Part shown: positions 33,937-46,800 of the stretch, piece by piece
Layout: each line of letters starts with the position of its first letter
Position numbering within the stretch: position 1 is the first letter of the stretch
Notes under the pieces: model-generated
What the model saw: the letters and a program-made list of their open reading frames with translations, nothing else
The model's database searches: none
What the model was told of the DNA's origin: nothing
Assembly (NCBI GenBank): GCA_022605405.1
Contig: JABYQQ010000001.1
Coordinates: 2,046,001 to 2,110,000, forward strand
Reading direction: 5' to 3'
Source: Earliella scabrosa
Lineage: Eukaryota > Basidiomycota > Agaricomycetes > Polyporales > Polyporaceae
Length of the DNA: 64,000 nucleotides
Program-made: the position numbers and the translations under genes

Positions 33937-36102
33937 ATGGTCTACACCCACGGAACCCCCTACGTGACCCCTCACATCCTCCACAAGCACTATGCGCAGT
34001 CGCATGATGCTGAGGTCTCAAATCGTACGTTGGTCATGCTACCCTCCTCTTTCAATGCGCTGACATGCTCGCCTTCATCCCCCAGTGATCGGCCGCGATC
34101 TGGAGTACTTCTCCCAGGCCGGGTTCGACATGGACCGCATCCAGATCAAGCGCAATGCGCCCCCCGCAGTCCTCTACGAGGACGCCATCCGGAACGAGGG
34201 TGCCATCGTCTCCTCGTCCGGCGCCCTCATCAACTTTTCTGGCAAGAAGACCGGTCGCAGTCCCAAGGACAAGCGCATTGTCTACGAAGAGACGTCCAAG
34301 GACGAGATCTGGTGGGGTTCCGTCAACATCAAGATGGACGAGCGTGAGTCTGTCGGCCTTTGCATTCTTCCGTCGACAGCATACAGACGCGTCATTATCC
34401 TCCAGACACCTTCGAAATCAACCGCGAACGCGCGATCGACTACTTGAACACGCGAGACAACGTCTACGTCTTCGACGGCTTTGCAGGAGTACGCACGCCT
34501 CTGCCCATCCCGTTACTTAGAGTCTGACCTCGGCCCCTTTGCTCCAGTGGGATCCCAAGTACCGCATCAAGGTGCGCGTAATCTGCGCGCGCGCGTACCA
34601 CGCTCTCTTCATGGTAAGTGTCGTTATCTTTACACCTCCGATTTCACCCGTCCGTGGTATATCTGTGCCATAGATGGCCTTATTTCCGTCGTTTGCGGAT
34701 CTCCGTCGTAAAATTGTCGCTCACCATGCGCTCTAGAACAACATGCTCATCCGCCCGACGGAAGAAGAACTGAAGGACTTCGGCGAGCCCGACTTCATCA
34801 TCTACAACGCCGGCCAGTTCCCGGCGAACCGCTTCACGAAGGGCATGTCGTCCACTACCTCGGTCGAGATCAACTTCAAGCGGATGGAGATGGTTATCCT
34901 CGGTACTGAGTACGCCGGTGAGATGAAGAAGGGTGTCTTCTCCGTCATGGTAAGAGCCCCTTTCCGGTCCGCACCTCGTAGCCCCGACGCTGATCGTCCG
35001 CATATAGCACTACCTTCAGCCGGTTAAGTTCGGGCAGCTCTCCCTCCACTCGTCCGCAAACGTCGGCGAGGAGGGCGATGTCACCCTCTTCTTCGGTCTC
35101 TCCGGTACGGGCAAGACGACGCTCTCCGCAGACCCCCGACGGAAGCTCATCGGCGACGACGAGCACGTCTGGTCGGACGAGGGCGTCTTCAACATCGAGG
35201 GTGGCTGCTACGCAAAGTGCATCAACCTCAGCGCGGAGAAGGAGCCGGAGATCTTCAACGCGATCCGGTTCGGCTCCGTGCTCGAGAACGTCGTGTACAA
35301 CCCCATCACGCGCGTGCCCGACTACGACGACGCGAGCATAACGGAGAACACCCGCTGCGCGTACCCGATCGAGTACATCCCCAATGCGCAGATCCCCTGC
35401 CACGTCGCGTCGCAACCGAAGAACATCATCATGCTCACCTGCGATGCCTTCGGTGTCCTCCCCCCTGTCGCCAAGCTCACGCCTGAGCAGGCCAGCTACC
35501 ACTTCTTGGCCGGCTACACTTCGTGAGTATATGCGGTTGTCTGCGACTTGGATTGTACTCACGTCTCAACAGGAAGACCCCAGGAACGGAAGATGGTGTG
35601 CTCGAGCCCATTCCGACGTTCTCAACATGCTACAGTGCGCCGTTCATCGTCCTTCACGTGAGTAACATCTCTCCCACCTCTCCGCACCACTCTTCAACTC
35701 ACGCTCTCCCACTCTCAGCCCGGTCGCTACGCAGAGATGCTCGCAGAGCGGATGGCGAAGCACAACGTCGACTGCTGGCTGATCAACACGGGCTGGACGG
35801 GCGGCAAGTTCGGGACGGGCAAGCGGTGCCCGCTCAAGTACACGCGGCGGATCGTCGACGCGGTGCACTCGGGGGAGCTCGCCAAGGCCGAGTACGAGAC
35901 GTTCGGGGTGTTCAACCTGCAGATCCCGACCGGGCTCGAGGGCGTGCCGCGCGAGCTGCTGAACCCGAAGATGGCGTGGCCGAACAAGGAGGCGTTCGAG
36001 CGCGAGGTGCGCAAGCTCGCGGGCATGTTCCAGAAGGCGTTTGCGCTGTACGAGAGCGATGTTGAGGAGAAGGTCCGCTTGGCGGGCCCGCAGACGGCGT
36101 AG
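33937..36102 (+). CDS. PCK1: Phosphoenolpyruvate carboxykinase (ATP)
   Basis: Gluconeogenic enzyme converting oxaloacetate and ATP to phosphoenolpyruvate, ADP and CO2 in the cytosol. Eight exons (33937-34024, 34086-34343, 34406-34488, 34548-34613, 34737-34949, 35008-35522, 35573-35657, 35719-36102) join to 1,692 nt, 563 residues, normal for fungal ATP-type enzymes. Exon 2 has [14 protein letters not shown]. Exon 6 carries the P-loop [11 protein letters not shown], the metal site [10 protein letters not shown] and EGGCYAK. Exon 7 has the adjoining TPGTEDGV region, and exon 8 has [10 protein letters not shown] and the nucleotide-binding R-rich [11 protein letters not shown]. The ATG at 33937 has a good context (ACCACCATGG). 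An in-frame ATG at 33,874 would add 21 residues. In fungi the gene is usually glucose-repressed; nothing here shows that directly. Confidence 0.97.
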
Positions 36103-36482
36103 GTCGCGGTCGCGCCGGGTGTATCATAGGTAAGTATGCGTTGGAGGGACGCACATTGCTAGCGCCTTGGGTAGATGGGTTGGGTTGGGTTCGTACATGG
36201 ACTCTTTTGCGCGTGGTCGCTTGGGAGGCGGTTTAATTGGTTGGTTGGGAGGCATCTGCTGTGTCCCCGTTGCGGGCATTTGATAACATAACGTGTAACG
36301 ATAGATGTATCCAATGGATCGTGTTCTGTATCGCTTCAACTTTCTTGGATCTCAGTTCGTTCCGGGGCGCTATAGCAGGCCGGCCCGAAATAGCCTGGAA
36401 TGGAGGATGCTTGAATACGCTCACGTGCCAGTAGTAGCAAGACGCGTTTCGCTTCTACTAGTACCACCACCAAGTCACCAAC

Positions 36483-37072
36483 ATGCACTCTAACCTCTCC
36501 GCCAAAATGCAAGCTCTTTCTGTAGGACCCCATTCTCTACCAACTTTACGTGTGCTCGTTGAAATCAACGCGGTTTCCGGCAGATCGACGATGCGACAGC
36601 GCGTCACAAGCCAGTGCCTTCAAGTTCCGAGAAGACGCGTCCTGCGCAGGTCGACTGCTTCCCCCTGCCTCCGCTCGACGAGTACTGGAAACCAAAGGCC
36701 ACGGGCGTGTACTACTACGCAATCTACGTCCGCAAAGGCGCGCTCGAGGCGTACGCGCAGCGCGTGAACCCCGAAGCGGCGACGCACCCGCCCTCCGTCC
36801 AGCGCTTCTACGCGCTCGACCACCTGCGCTGGGTCGTCGGCGACCGGACGCTCGACATACAGGTCGCGGTGCTCCGGGAGCGGCACAGGCTGAGGCTGAG
36901 GGATGCTGATGTTGTGGTTGAGGAGCGCGGGGCGGTGCGGGTGTTGTGTTTGTTTCGGTTTGACACGGAGGAGGGGGCGCTGGAGAGGAGGATGGAGGCG
37001 GAGAAGGTGGAGAGGCTGGTTGATGCCCTGGGGTGCAGGCCGGATTGGTTCGAGATCTTGTTCTTCTCGTAG
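36483..37072 (+). CDS. Hypothetical protein, two exons
   Basis: Not recognised. Exon 1 (36483-36521, MHSNLSAKMQALS; a second ATG is at 36507) is joined through a GTAGGA...GGCAG intron (36522-36583) to exon 2 (36584-37072), giving about 176 residues. The protein has a proline-rich start, then DEYWKPKATGVYYYAIYVRK and LDHLRWVVGDRTLDIQVAVL, a charged helix (EEGALERRMEAEKVERL) and ends WFEILFFS. No signal peptide or membrane span. The long open exon 2 with GC-rich third positions supports coding. It lies 380 bp downstream of PCK1 on the same strand. Confidence 0.6.
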
Positions 37073-38155
37073 CCGTGGGTTGGGCTGCCTGGAGGGTACG
37101 TCTGCGGCTGCTCTTGTGCGAAGTGTTCAACGTTCATCCTTTGACTTCGTTAGTACTACCTCAGGCTCCCGACTCGTAGTGCTAAGCGCGCCACCCGCGG
37201 CGGTCGCATGCACGCCCGCCCTACTCTTCGTTCAATCGTCGCTTTCCGTGTATGTGTATGCGTGTCCGCTGTCCTCGCATTGCGCATCTTCATTCACATG
37301 TGGGGTTTGTTAGAGTGTAGAGTTGTATGGTCATGCGTCGAGCCTGTGGCATATAGCCGCGAGGTAAGGGTTTAATCTCCTTTTTAGAAGTACATGCATG
37401 CTAATGTGAGGATTGTGACAGGATCACGATAGTGCCACGCCGCCCACAAAAGACAGTGCTGCCACTGTAAGGCATCGCAGACGCTGAGTCGGCCTGTGCA
37501 ATCTGTTGACCGCTTCCCGTTGCCCCCGCCGCTACCTGAGCGAGCCCCCTCAGGGGCAGAGAGAGGCCCAAACATTGATCGCGCGGAAGGATACAGAATG
37601 CGCAAGTGTGCGTACTCAACGAGCGTCGTACTCAGGTGGTCCGCGAGTGGCATCCACCTGGTGGGGGCACAAGTTGTGCACTCACCACCATTACCGTCGT
37701 CGCGCGATGAGGTGTCGTCACCGCCCTCAGGCTCACCCCTCGTCTAGCTTGTGGTCACTCTTGGTTGTGCTAGCCCAAGGTTACCAGTCGGTGGCCCATC
37801 GGGGCCATTACACGGCGCGAGCTCGCTGTTCAAGGTCTCAGGTGAGTGCTGCGCGCGATGGCATGCGCACCGGGGACAGTACTTATTTATAGTATCATAA
37901 AGGATATCCTGGGAGACTATGCTACAACCTCAAAGTTCTGTCCCGTCGCCGGTGGTCGAACATCAGTGCATCTGTCAACGAAGAACATCACAGAACTCAC
38001 GCGCACGCAATATGCCTGAATAATCTATCTGCCATAGCCTGGGGAGTCAATACCAAGGCGCCGACGTCGCGCGAATCCAAGACCCACCGATACCCGCCCT
38101 CTTTAGTGCCCAGCACTCGCTCGCGACACTCCACCAACGGGCTCCCAAAGTCGAC
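37073..38155. other. Intergenic region of 1.1 kb
   Basis: No convincing gene. It holds the 3' flank of the hypothetical gene and the promoter of the first F-box-like gene. TTATTTATAGTATCATAA near 37,882 is an AT-rich element about 270 bp before that start. Open frames here are short and unrecognised. Confidence 0.45.
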
Positions 38156-39658
38156 ATGAACGACTCCCGGCTGCCCCTCGAGCTGTGCGACCTCGTCATG
38201 GATTTCGCTAGGTGTGATCCGTACCACTGGGGTCTGGTTAACTACCCTACGCTCCGTGCTTGCGCCCTCGTCTGTCACGCATGGGTGCGTCGCGCCCGCT
38301 ACAACCTCTTCTACCGCGTCGTGCTGCGCACCGCGCCCCAGCTCAAACTTTTCCTCGACGTGGCCGAGAAGGACGGCCATCTCCCCGTCATGCGCGAGCT
38401 CCAGCTCACGCTTCCCCTACGCCAAGGATATCAACCCGGGGATGGCGAGACGCACCACTGCTCGCTGGCGAGCCCTGCCCTGGCGAAGGCCTCGCGCGGC
38501 GTGATGCATCTCTCGTTGTATGCCTCCGAGTGGCTCTACCCGCGGCCGTATACCGAGGTTCTGCACCGGCACTTTGCCACGGTCACGGCGCTCGTGTTCT
38601 TTCGGGTCTCGTTCGCGACGGGCGGAGACTGCGCAAGGGTGCTGTGGGCCTTCCCGAGGCTCCGGACGCTGGATTGCGCGGCCGTGATCGTCAAGTTCGG
38701 CGGGATGGCGACGCTCCCAGTGGTCACGACATCGACGGGCCCGCATCCGTGTCGGGCCATGGAAGAATTGAAGGCAAGCGAGTCACCAATCTCTATAGGC
38801 ACAGCGGGCTGACGGCAGCCGTCCTGCAGATGGATGGGTGCTCGTCCACTGGCCCCTTCATCATGAGAGCTATCACGATCAGCGCTCCGCGCATCACCTC
38901 CCTGACAGTGCGGAGCAGCTTCGCTCGATGGACACTAAGTGAGTCGCAGCTGTACTTGATGGTACGGCCTGCAAGAACCATGCGCTCATCACTAGTGTAC
39001 ACTCATCTAGGTGACTACCAGGCGTTCTCCGCATTCCATTCGCTACACACGCTGGACGTCATTCTCGCGTCGCCCTCGGTCTACACCCCGCTGGCCGCCA
39101 ACTCGAGCCTGCTCCAAGTCTATCGTCTAGCCATGCACTCGATCCTCTTTGCGATCGTTTCGGCCATCAATGACGTATCCAGCAGGGACCAACGGCTACG
39201 GACCGTCCGCATCGCCTGCGAACCGGGAGAAGGCCCTTGGCGGTATCTCTGTGGCCAGGTACCTCAAACAGGCGTCCCAGTGCCCCGAGCCGCCAGACAT
39301 GACGGCGGGTATACGTACGAGCAGAAGCGAAGCGTTGCAATATGGATGCTCTTCGATGGGTTGGAGGACGTCCTTGTCCGAGGATCTCTCTTGAACCCCA
39401 ACAGTTCATATCGACCGCTCGAGGTCTTCGTTGTGCGCGTTTGGGACTCGGCAGAGGGCATGCACGACGGCTGGTGGTTCGCCGAGATAGCGAGGATGCT
39501 CCCCAACCTCGCAGCACTGGGAGTGTTGAAGGTCGAGGTGAAACGTGAATGTGAGTGCCCTTGTCGCTTCGTGACATATAGTGAATTGAAGACTTATGCG
39601 GATCATGATGGCAGGGCGTAAAGGAAGGCAGTCGCCTTTGTGGGAATCGGAGACATGA
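38156..39658 (+). CDS. F-box-like protein, tandem copy 1
   Basis: The ATG at 38156 starts with a short F-box-like segment (RLPLELCDLVMDFA, then YPTLRACALVCHAWVRRARY NLFYRVV split here for length), the form found in large numbers in mushrooms. F-box proteins present substrates to SCF ubiquitin ligases. Four exons (38156-38773, 38830-38938, 39011-39550, 39615-39658) join to 1,311 nt, 436 residues. Exon 2 is 109 nt, exactly as in the neighbour. Intron 1 begins GCAAGC after LKx and ends CTGCAG, so it looks like a GC-AG intron. The C-terminal part is a variable leucine-rich region with DSAEGMHDGWWFAEIARMLP. The paralogue starts 349 bp downstream, on the same strand. Confidence 0.78.
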
Positions 39659-40006
39659 ACTCTGTACGAATCATCGACACGGTGGCCTTCCACTGACAGG
39701 GATTCTGGCGCTGAACTTGCTGGCCGTATGAGTTGCACCTCCGTGACACTTAGTGCTGTTATCGGATGGATCAGAATGATCCAATCTTGGACATTGACAT
39801 CCTGTGGCACAAGACTCATTTTTAGTTACCTGCGTTGTCGGAGCATGACAAACACGTCGCAAGTCTGTTACGGCATGCTAGCGCGCAGCGATAGCTCGAG
39901 CGTAGTAGTAAGTACTTTACCACTACCTCCAAACGCTATCTGATTGCTCATATACAACCAGTCACTTACGCAGTAACAGGATCCCCACCCATCCATCGCC
40001 GTGCCG

Positions 40007-41599
40007 ATGCAGAACTCACGACTCCCCATTGAACTCTGCGAGCGCATCATCGACTTTGCCTCTATCAATCCCCTGTATGGTACCGATTACGACCAGGCGC
40101 CGATCGACTACCCCACGCTCCTCGCCTGCGTGCTCGTCTGCCAGGCATGGCATCCCCGCGCCCGCCACAACCTGTTCTCCCGCGTCGTTGTACGCTCGTG
40201 CAAGGCCCTCCAGCTCTTCCTGCTGGCCTCTGAAGCAGGTGCGCGCGCAGATGAGCTCGAGCTCACGCTACCGCTCGCCATCGATGATCCATCGCTTGAC
40301 CTCGACCATCCCGGGGGTGACACCTCCCACAAAAACAAAGAGCGGATCGGAGCCTCGTTGGCAAGCCCCGCCTTCACTGCAGCTGTACGGTCCGTAACGC
40401 TGCTCACCCTATCTGACTCCGAGTGGCTGTATCCGCGGACGTACATCACCATCTTCGGCTCGTCCTTCTCATCGCTGCGCACTCTCGATCTGTACCGGGT
40501 CACGTTCCCGACCGCCGGTGACCTCGCGCGGCTGTTATGGAGCTTCCGGACCCCGCAGACCCTGGAATGCACGGAGGTGAATGTGGAATTTGGGAGGATG
40601 TCGACGTTGCCGCTGCCCAGTGGGTCCTCACCAGGAAGGTCCTCGCGCCGAGAGTCTCAGTTGTCGTCGTTGACGGTGTGTTTCCGAGGCTCGTCAGTCC
40701 GAAGTCAGCTTGGAATCTGATCCATTCCGGCATGTCTACATAGCTGAATAGCTGCTCGTCCACGACGCCGTTCATCATCAAGGCCGCGGCATTCCAGTCG
40801 GCGCACCTCACCTACCTCTACATGCGCAGCAGCTTCGCGCGCTGGCAGCCCGGTGAGTCCCCCTCCCAGCCCTGCATTCCCGTCGCCGCGGACACTTCTC
40901 ACTCACCCCGAACTGTCCGTCGTGATCCAGATGACTACCAAGTTCTCTCCGCGCTCATCAGCCTCCGTCGGCTAGACCTCATCCTCGCGTCCCCAATGCG
41001 CCTCCCCGCCTCCCCACTGCCCAAGGACCTCGGCCTCCTCCAGCTCTACCGCGCCGCCACGCAGGCCATCCTCACCAACCTCTCCTCGACCCTCACCGCG
41101 CTCAATCTCACCTTCGAGCCCGGCGAGGGCTCCTGGCGCGTCATCTCCGCACACGACGTCGACGCTCCTCGCGATCTGCCCTACCCCATAAGTGCGGAGA
41201 AGCAGGTTGACCCGGAGCCTGGGGGTCCCGCCGAGTTCGACTGGACGTACGGGCGCACGCGGAGCGAGGCGGTGGACGTCCTGTTTGGCGGTTTGGAGGA
41301 TCTCTTTGTCGACCCGGCCACCGGGACGCTCTCCTCGTCATTTGCGAACCTGGGCGTGTTGAGCCTCCACATCTGGGACACCGACGACGGCATGCATGAC
41401 GGCTGGTGGATCGAGACGGTGTTACGCAAGTTTCCGAGATTACGCGTGCTCGCCGTGCTCTCAGTTGAAGTTATACGCGGATGTGAGTTTCCCGTTCCAT
41501 CGCGTATATTGTACCTCATCGTGGATCTTATTCGTTCTGTTAGGGACGGTGACGGGAATCAGTAGCTTGTGGGAACAAGAACATCACCAACGAACATAG
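40007..41599 (+). CDS. F-box-like protein, tandem copy 2
   Basis: Paralogue of the upstream gene. The ATG at 40007 gives MQNSRLPIELCERIIDFAS followed by YPTLLACVLVCQAWHPRARH, an F-box-like segment. Four exons (40007-40675, 40744-40852, 40931-41482, 41544-41599) join to 1,386 nt, 461 residues. Exon 2 is the same length (109 nt) and carries NSCSSTTPFIIKAAAF; exon 3 ends with DTDDGMHDGWWIETVLRKFP and exon 4 with SSLWEQEHHQRT. Intron 1 uses a GT donor (GTGTGT) where copy 1 has GC. Target specificity is unknown. Frame conservation across both genes suggests both are functional. Confidence 0.78.
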
Positions 41600-42082
41600 A
41601 GTTTACCTTCAGGACAATCCATGAACAGCATTCACACACGCAACACGAGTGATGCAAGATGTCAAGAGCCGATGCTGCGTATATATCACATTTTGATACA
41701 ACGACGAGTCGTAAGAGTGACACACCCACCCACAACGCGCATGTGGGGGACCGAGACGATAGTGAGGAGGGGAAGTAGTACACTGGGGACGGGAACTCCT
41801 AAAAGTACAAGCCGCATTGGTGACGAGGACCGAGACGCATGAGAACGATACGACCAGGACGGGAACGACAAGTGCTACCAGAAACGACAGCGGGAGTAAG
41901 GAGTGTTGTGGATGAGTGGGTCGAGCAAGAAACATGTAGAGAGCAAGAGAGAGAAACATATGCATGAGGCGTCAGGGGAGACGACGCCTTTCGGAAAGCG
42001 CTAAGCAAGGACATCTCTAGCCTACGAGAGGGTCAGCAACTAGAATGAGAGGTTGAGAGGTGATAGACATACTGCGATGCCC
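41600..42082. other. Convergent 3' flanks
   Basis: Spacer between F-box-like copy 2 (+) and the RRM protein gene (-). Open frames are short and no motif was recognised. Both 3' untranslated regions must lie here. Confidence 0.5.
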
Positions 42083-43068
42083 TTAGTAGCCACCCTGCTG
42101 GGCGCCGTAGCCGCCGTAGCCACCCTGCTGGCCACCATAGCCGCCACCGCCGTAGCCACCGGAGCCGCCGCCGAAGCCCTGCTGGCCGTAGCCACCTGGG
42201 GTGAAAGTCGTCAGCATACTGTCACCATGAGGCCGCGTCGTCGCAACCTTGACCTCCACCGAGGCCAGGCTGGCCGAACGAACCTTGGCCGCCGCCGTAG
42301 CCGCCACCGCTGTACCCACCCTGGTCTGAAACAGTCACGCGCAGTCAGCATCGAGAACTATGACAAGCGACAGAAGCTACTCACTACCGCCGTAGCCGCC
42401 GCTGCCACCACCGTAGCCTCCTCCACCGTAGCCTGATCAGAGCCGATATCCAGATCAGCAACAGATCTAAACACCGCGAGGGAAAATTTCGAACCTCCAC
42501 CACCACCACCGCTGCCGCGGGCGTTGGCCAAGTTGACCTTGATGCGACGGCCGTCGAGCTCCTGCTCGTTGAGGCTCGTGATGGCGTTCTGCGCCTCAGC
42601 ACCAGAGCTGAACGTGACGAAACCGAAGCCGCGGGAACGACCGGTGTCGCGGTCGCGCATCACGATCGACTGCAAACATTCGCGGAGCACAATCAGCACA
42701 ACGAGGCCCATTGGCGACGAGCCTCATGGCGATGGAGGACACTGCCACAAGGCTCTAAGGAACGAGGGATCGCGTACGTCGAGGATTTGACCGTAGGAAG
42801 AGAACGCCTGAAATTGCGAACGAGCGCATAACAACGATCATCAGACACGAAACGGAGACGGGGCAGACGCGCGACGACGGAGGCCGCCGCGCGGGAAGAA
42901 CCAGACTGACATTGCGCAGGTTGTCATCGGTAGTGTTCCAGCTCAAGTTGCTATACGCGGGGGAACACAGAACGGGCATCAGTCGAGCGGTCCTGAGAAC
43001 GGGGCTGCACAGGGGACGCCGCGTGTGAGATTCAACGAAACTGACCCAACGTAAACTTTTGTAGACAT
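42083..43068 (-). CDS. Glycine-rich RNA-binding protein (single RRM)
   Basis: One RNA recognition motif followed by a Gly/Tyr/Gln-rich tail, the class of plant GRP7 and animal CIRBP that acts in RNA processing and stress. The ATG at 43066-43068 gives MSTKVYVG, interrupted by an intron inside RNP2 and resuming [13 protein letters not shown]. Next is [13 protein letters not shown]1 is RGFGFVTF within [20 protein letters not shown], and the domain ends [15 protein letters not shown]. The tail has [10 protein letters not shown] and [15 protein letters not shown] repeats split over several small exons. The stop is at 42083-42085. Codon bias and a TATA/CCAAT promoter suggest high expression. Confidence 0.92.
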
Positions 43069-43225
43069 CGTGATATTCGATCGGATACTGGTAGTTATAC
43101 AGTTACAGTGGGGGACCCTCTTGAACGAACCGACGAAACCGAAATTGAACGGAACCGGGACGGAGACAGACAAGCAGGAGGCGGGAGCGAGAGCGAGATG
43201 GGGATCGTCCGAGCGGGGCCCCCGC

Positions 43226-43324
43226 ATTATATACACGCCCGCCCGTTTTCAAACTCCGTAACTCAAAAACTTGCGGCATCTCTGCGGGCCATCTCCACAC
43301 CGGTCTAGCCCCGCGCCAGCCAAT
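43226..43324 (-). promoter_or_regulatory. TATA and CCAAT elements of the RRM gene
   Basis: ATTATATAC at 43226-43234 reads as a TATA box on the minus strand, about 160 bp upstream of the RRM ATG. CCAAT lies at 43320-43324 in the flanking GC-rich stretch. Both are seen in the sequence; their use is inferred. Confidence 0.5.
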
Positions 43325-43815
43325 CAGCGCGGCTCACGTGCCGCCGCCGCCCTTCCAGAACGCGGCGAGGGAGGAGCGCAGGGGCCACATCCGGCCACAT
43401 CTGCCACGGAGAGTTATGGAAGGGACAATGGAAGGCACCCCCGCGCCTCGGACAAGACTTCCGTCCCAGGCCACGCCGCCGTCTTCTGTTCTCAACTCAT
43501 CCAACGGACAATGTATCAATTGCTAGCGAAAACAACCGGGAACAAATGCGCGATATGTAGATGACAGAGACAGCTGGTAATGCAGATGATGTGTGCGGAG
43601 ATGATGATGTATGTAGCTCGGGGGACAAGCGTCAATTACTACAGTACCGCCGCGCGTGTGTCGTGTCGTGTCGTCGTGAATCGTCAATGGAATGGTGCTA
43701 TCAAACAGTGGAAAACGCGGTGGGAGAGAGGGGTGCATGTGAGCGGCGGTGGGATAACTAGATAGTCATGTGCAACGGTGTAAAGGAAACGAACCTGCCC
43801 CGACGGGCCTCCTAA
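43325..43815. other. Intergenic, RRM promoter to ABC-transporter 3' end
   Basis: GC-rich near 43,330-43,460, then less so. No gene was recognised. Confidence 0.5.
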
Positions 43816-46800
43816 TCAAGACATGCTCTTCCGCTTGTCCTTCTTCTCCTTCCTGATCTTCGACCCCTTCGGCTTTCCGACAGACTCGTTCGTCACGCTC
43901 GGGCTGGGGCTGTCCTTGGCCGCCGCGCTCACGCTGCCCTCGTCCGTGCTCGACCGCGCCGTGTTCTCGCGCTTCAGGCCTGGAATGATCGATCCGGCGA
44001 GCGCAGGAATGGAGGTCGAAGAGCCCTGTCGGCGAGTCGTAATGGAGATACGGCGCGCGAGCCGCTGAATGCCTTGTGTGGACAGAGTTCGCCGCCGCTT
44101 TCCGTCCGCCTCCGGGTCAGGGGTGCCAGTCCGTTCGGGGGTGTGCGTGTCCTGGAACGTGACTCCAGGGCTCTGGGCCCGCTCCGCGACGGAGCCCTCC
44201 CGCAGGGAGCCAGTCTCAGGGGACGCCGGGAACGCAATAGGCACGGGACTGTCAGAACTCGGGAACGCCACTGGGGCGGCGCTGTCGGCAGAAGGGAATG
44301 CCACAGGAGCCGCATCCTCGGAGCTAGGGAATGCCACAGGCGCAGCAGCGGGAACCTCAGCAGCCGATTCAGCGCCCGCAGCTTCGCGCTCTGCAGGCAC
44401 AGCTACTTCCTCGGCGCGGTCGGCGACAGGCGCGATTTCAACCGTCTTATCCTCGGCTGCGTGCGCCGCCAGGGTGTCGTTATCACGGAGCGCGTCCTCA
44501 GCGACCTCCTCGGTCCCAACACGCGGGGTGCCGTTGAGCTCCTCCGGCTCGGCCGTGGGAGCCGCGCCGTCGACGTCGAATCCAGAGACAACAGCGGACT
44601 TGCGGTGGGTGGAAGCTTCGTCGTTGCTGGACACCTGGTCGGCCCACATCTCGGCGAACACGCCGCCCAACGAGAGGAGCTCAGCGTGAGTGCCTTGTTC
44701 GACGATGCGCCCTTCCTTGAGGACAAGGATCCTATAGTTCTATTTCAGCACAATGCGGTCATAAGACAAGGGTGTCACGTACAAGTCAGCCGTGGCGATG
44801 GTCTAGACACCACAATGTCAGCGCACGACGAGCTTCTGATAAGATGTAAGACTCACTGAGAGCCGGTGCGCGATAGAAAGCGACGCACGCCCCTGCACGA
44901 GGTTCTGCAAAGCCTTCTGGATGTCCTTCTCGGTCGAAGTGTCCAGAGCGCTGACGTTCGAGGTGGTCATGAGCGCATCGCAATACACAGAACCCGGATA
45001 TCAAACAAACCTTGTGGCCTCGTCCAAAAGCAGGATGGGAGGATCCTTCAACAGCGTGCGGGCGATAGCGACACGCTGCTTTTCACCCCCACTGAGCCGG
45101 ACACCACGCTCGCCGACCTTGGTCTCATACCCATCAGGGAAGCTCATAATGCGGTCATGAATCTGTGCGGCCTTTGCTGCTGCGATGATCTCTTCGTCGC
45201 TTGCACCGAACTTGCCGTACCTGTAGGGGCGAGAGATGTCAGTCCTACCCCATACACCTATCGCGAAGGACTGACCCAATGTTGTACTTGATGCTCGAGT
45301 TGAACAAGACAGGGTCCTGAGGAACGACACCGATGGCCTTGCGCAGACTAGCCTGGGTAACGTCGCGGATATCCTGGCCATCGATCAAGATACGACCCTC
45401 GCCCTCCTTGAGATCGTAGAAGCGGTACAGGAGGCGCAGGATAGTGGACTTGCCCGAACCGGATTCGCCCACAAGCGCAACCGAGGAACCCTTTGGCACC
45501 TTGAAGGAGACACCATCCAAAGCAGTCGTCCGACCATCGTAGGAGAAGCTGACATTGTCTGGGAACACGGTCAGTGTCTTCGGCTTCGCCGCAGCTCTTG
45601 GTACTCACCAAACTCGATCTCGCCAGTCTCGACGATCAGGTCGGGAGCATTAGGCTTGTCGATGATCTCCTTCGGCTCACTGAGGAGCTTCAGGAGGCGC
45701 TCGGTGTCAACGAGTGACTGGTTGATGGTGCGGTAGAGATATCCAAGCATGTTGAGGGGGCCGTAGAGTTGCGCGAGGTAAGTGATGAAGAACACAAATT
45801 GGTGTGGCTTCGACTGGCCCCGCACGACGCGCATTGCCACAATCATCGAGCCGACAAGGAGACCCAACGTCTATGGCAAACATCTTAGAAGTCTGCACCT
45901 ATATGAGCAAGGTGTTCATGTTACGTACGATGATGAAGTTTTGGACGAGGTTGAGGAGGTTGAGGGAGACTGGTAGGGCATTAGCGACGTACATTAGCTC
46001 ATGACAATATTGGAACTTACTCATGACCTTGTACTCGAAGCCCTGGTACTGGCGGATGGCCTCACGGTAGCGTTCACCCTCGTGCTGCTCTCCATTGAAG
46101 TACTTGACGGTCTCATAGTTCAGCAGACAATCAGTGTGAATGCCACGAATGAGCACGTCGCGGTCGTTCATCTGCCTCCGGAGCTTCGTGCGCCATCTTG
46201 TAAGGACAACGCTAGCAGCGACTAATGCTCCGTGAGTGACTGTATGCGGTGTCGTGTGACCCGTACTTACCATAAGCGGCCATAACGAAGAAGATCACGA
46301 CGGCGAGAGTCCATTCAAAGTAGAGAACGAAGAACACGAGAGCGACGGCGATGTCGGCGAAGGTGGGCAGAACATTAAAGACAAGGGTCTAGGCGCAGCA
46401 CCTCGGTGAGAACAGTGTGACGGCACGGAGGAGTGAGGGAAACTCACCTCGAAAGTGTGGTTGATAGCAGCACCACGGTCGAGGATGCGCAGGACCTCTC
46501 CGGTCTTACGGCGCGCATGGAAGGCAAACGACAGTTGAAGCAGGTGGTCGAAGGAGAGCTGTGACATCTCTACAGTAACATGTGTCAGCCTTCTACTTCA
46601 CGGCGCGAGTACGGGATTGTGCGCACCCCTATCAGAGTACTGCATAACCGGGATCCACAAGGTCTGAAGAACGCCAATTAGCACGTAAGCGCAGCTCCGA
46701 CGTCACTACACCACTCACGTCGCGTAACGCGGCAAGACCACCAGTGGCCTGGAGGAATCGTAGGCCCACATAGGCACCCAGGTACGGCCATGGTGAAACA

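Noticed and set aside
36546..37130. 194-codon minus-strand frame, Pro/Ser/Arg-rich
   Set aside because: Antisense to the hypothetical two-exon gene and of shadow composition.
44069..44859. Plus-strand frames of 206 and 261 codons
   Set aside because: Antisense to the repetitive tail of the ABC transporter; Ser/Ala repeats mirror that tail.
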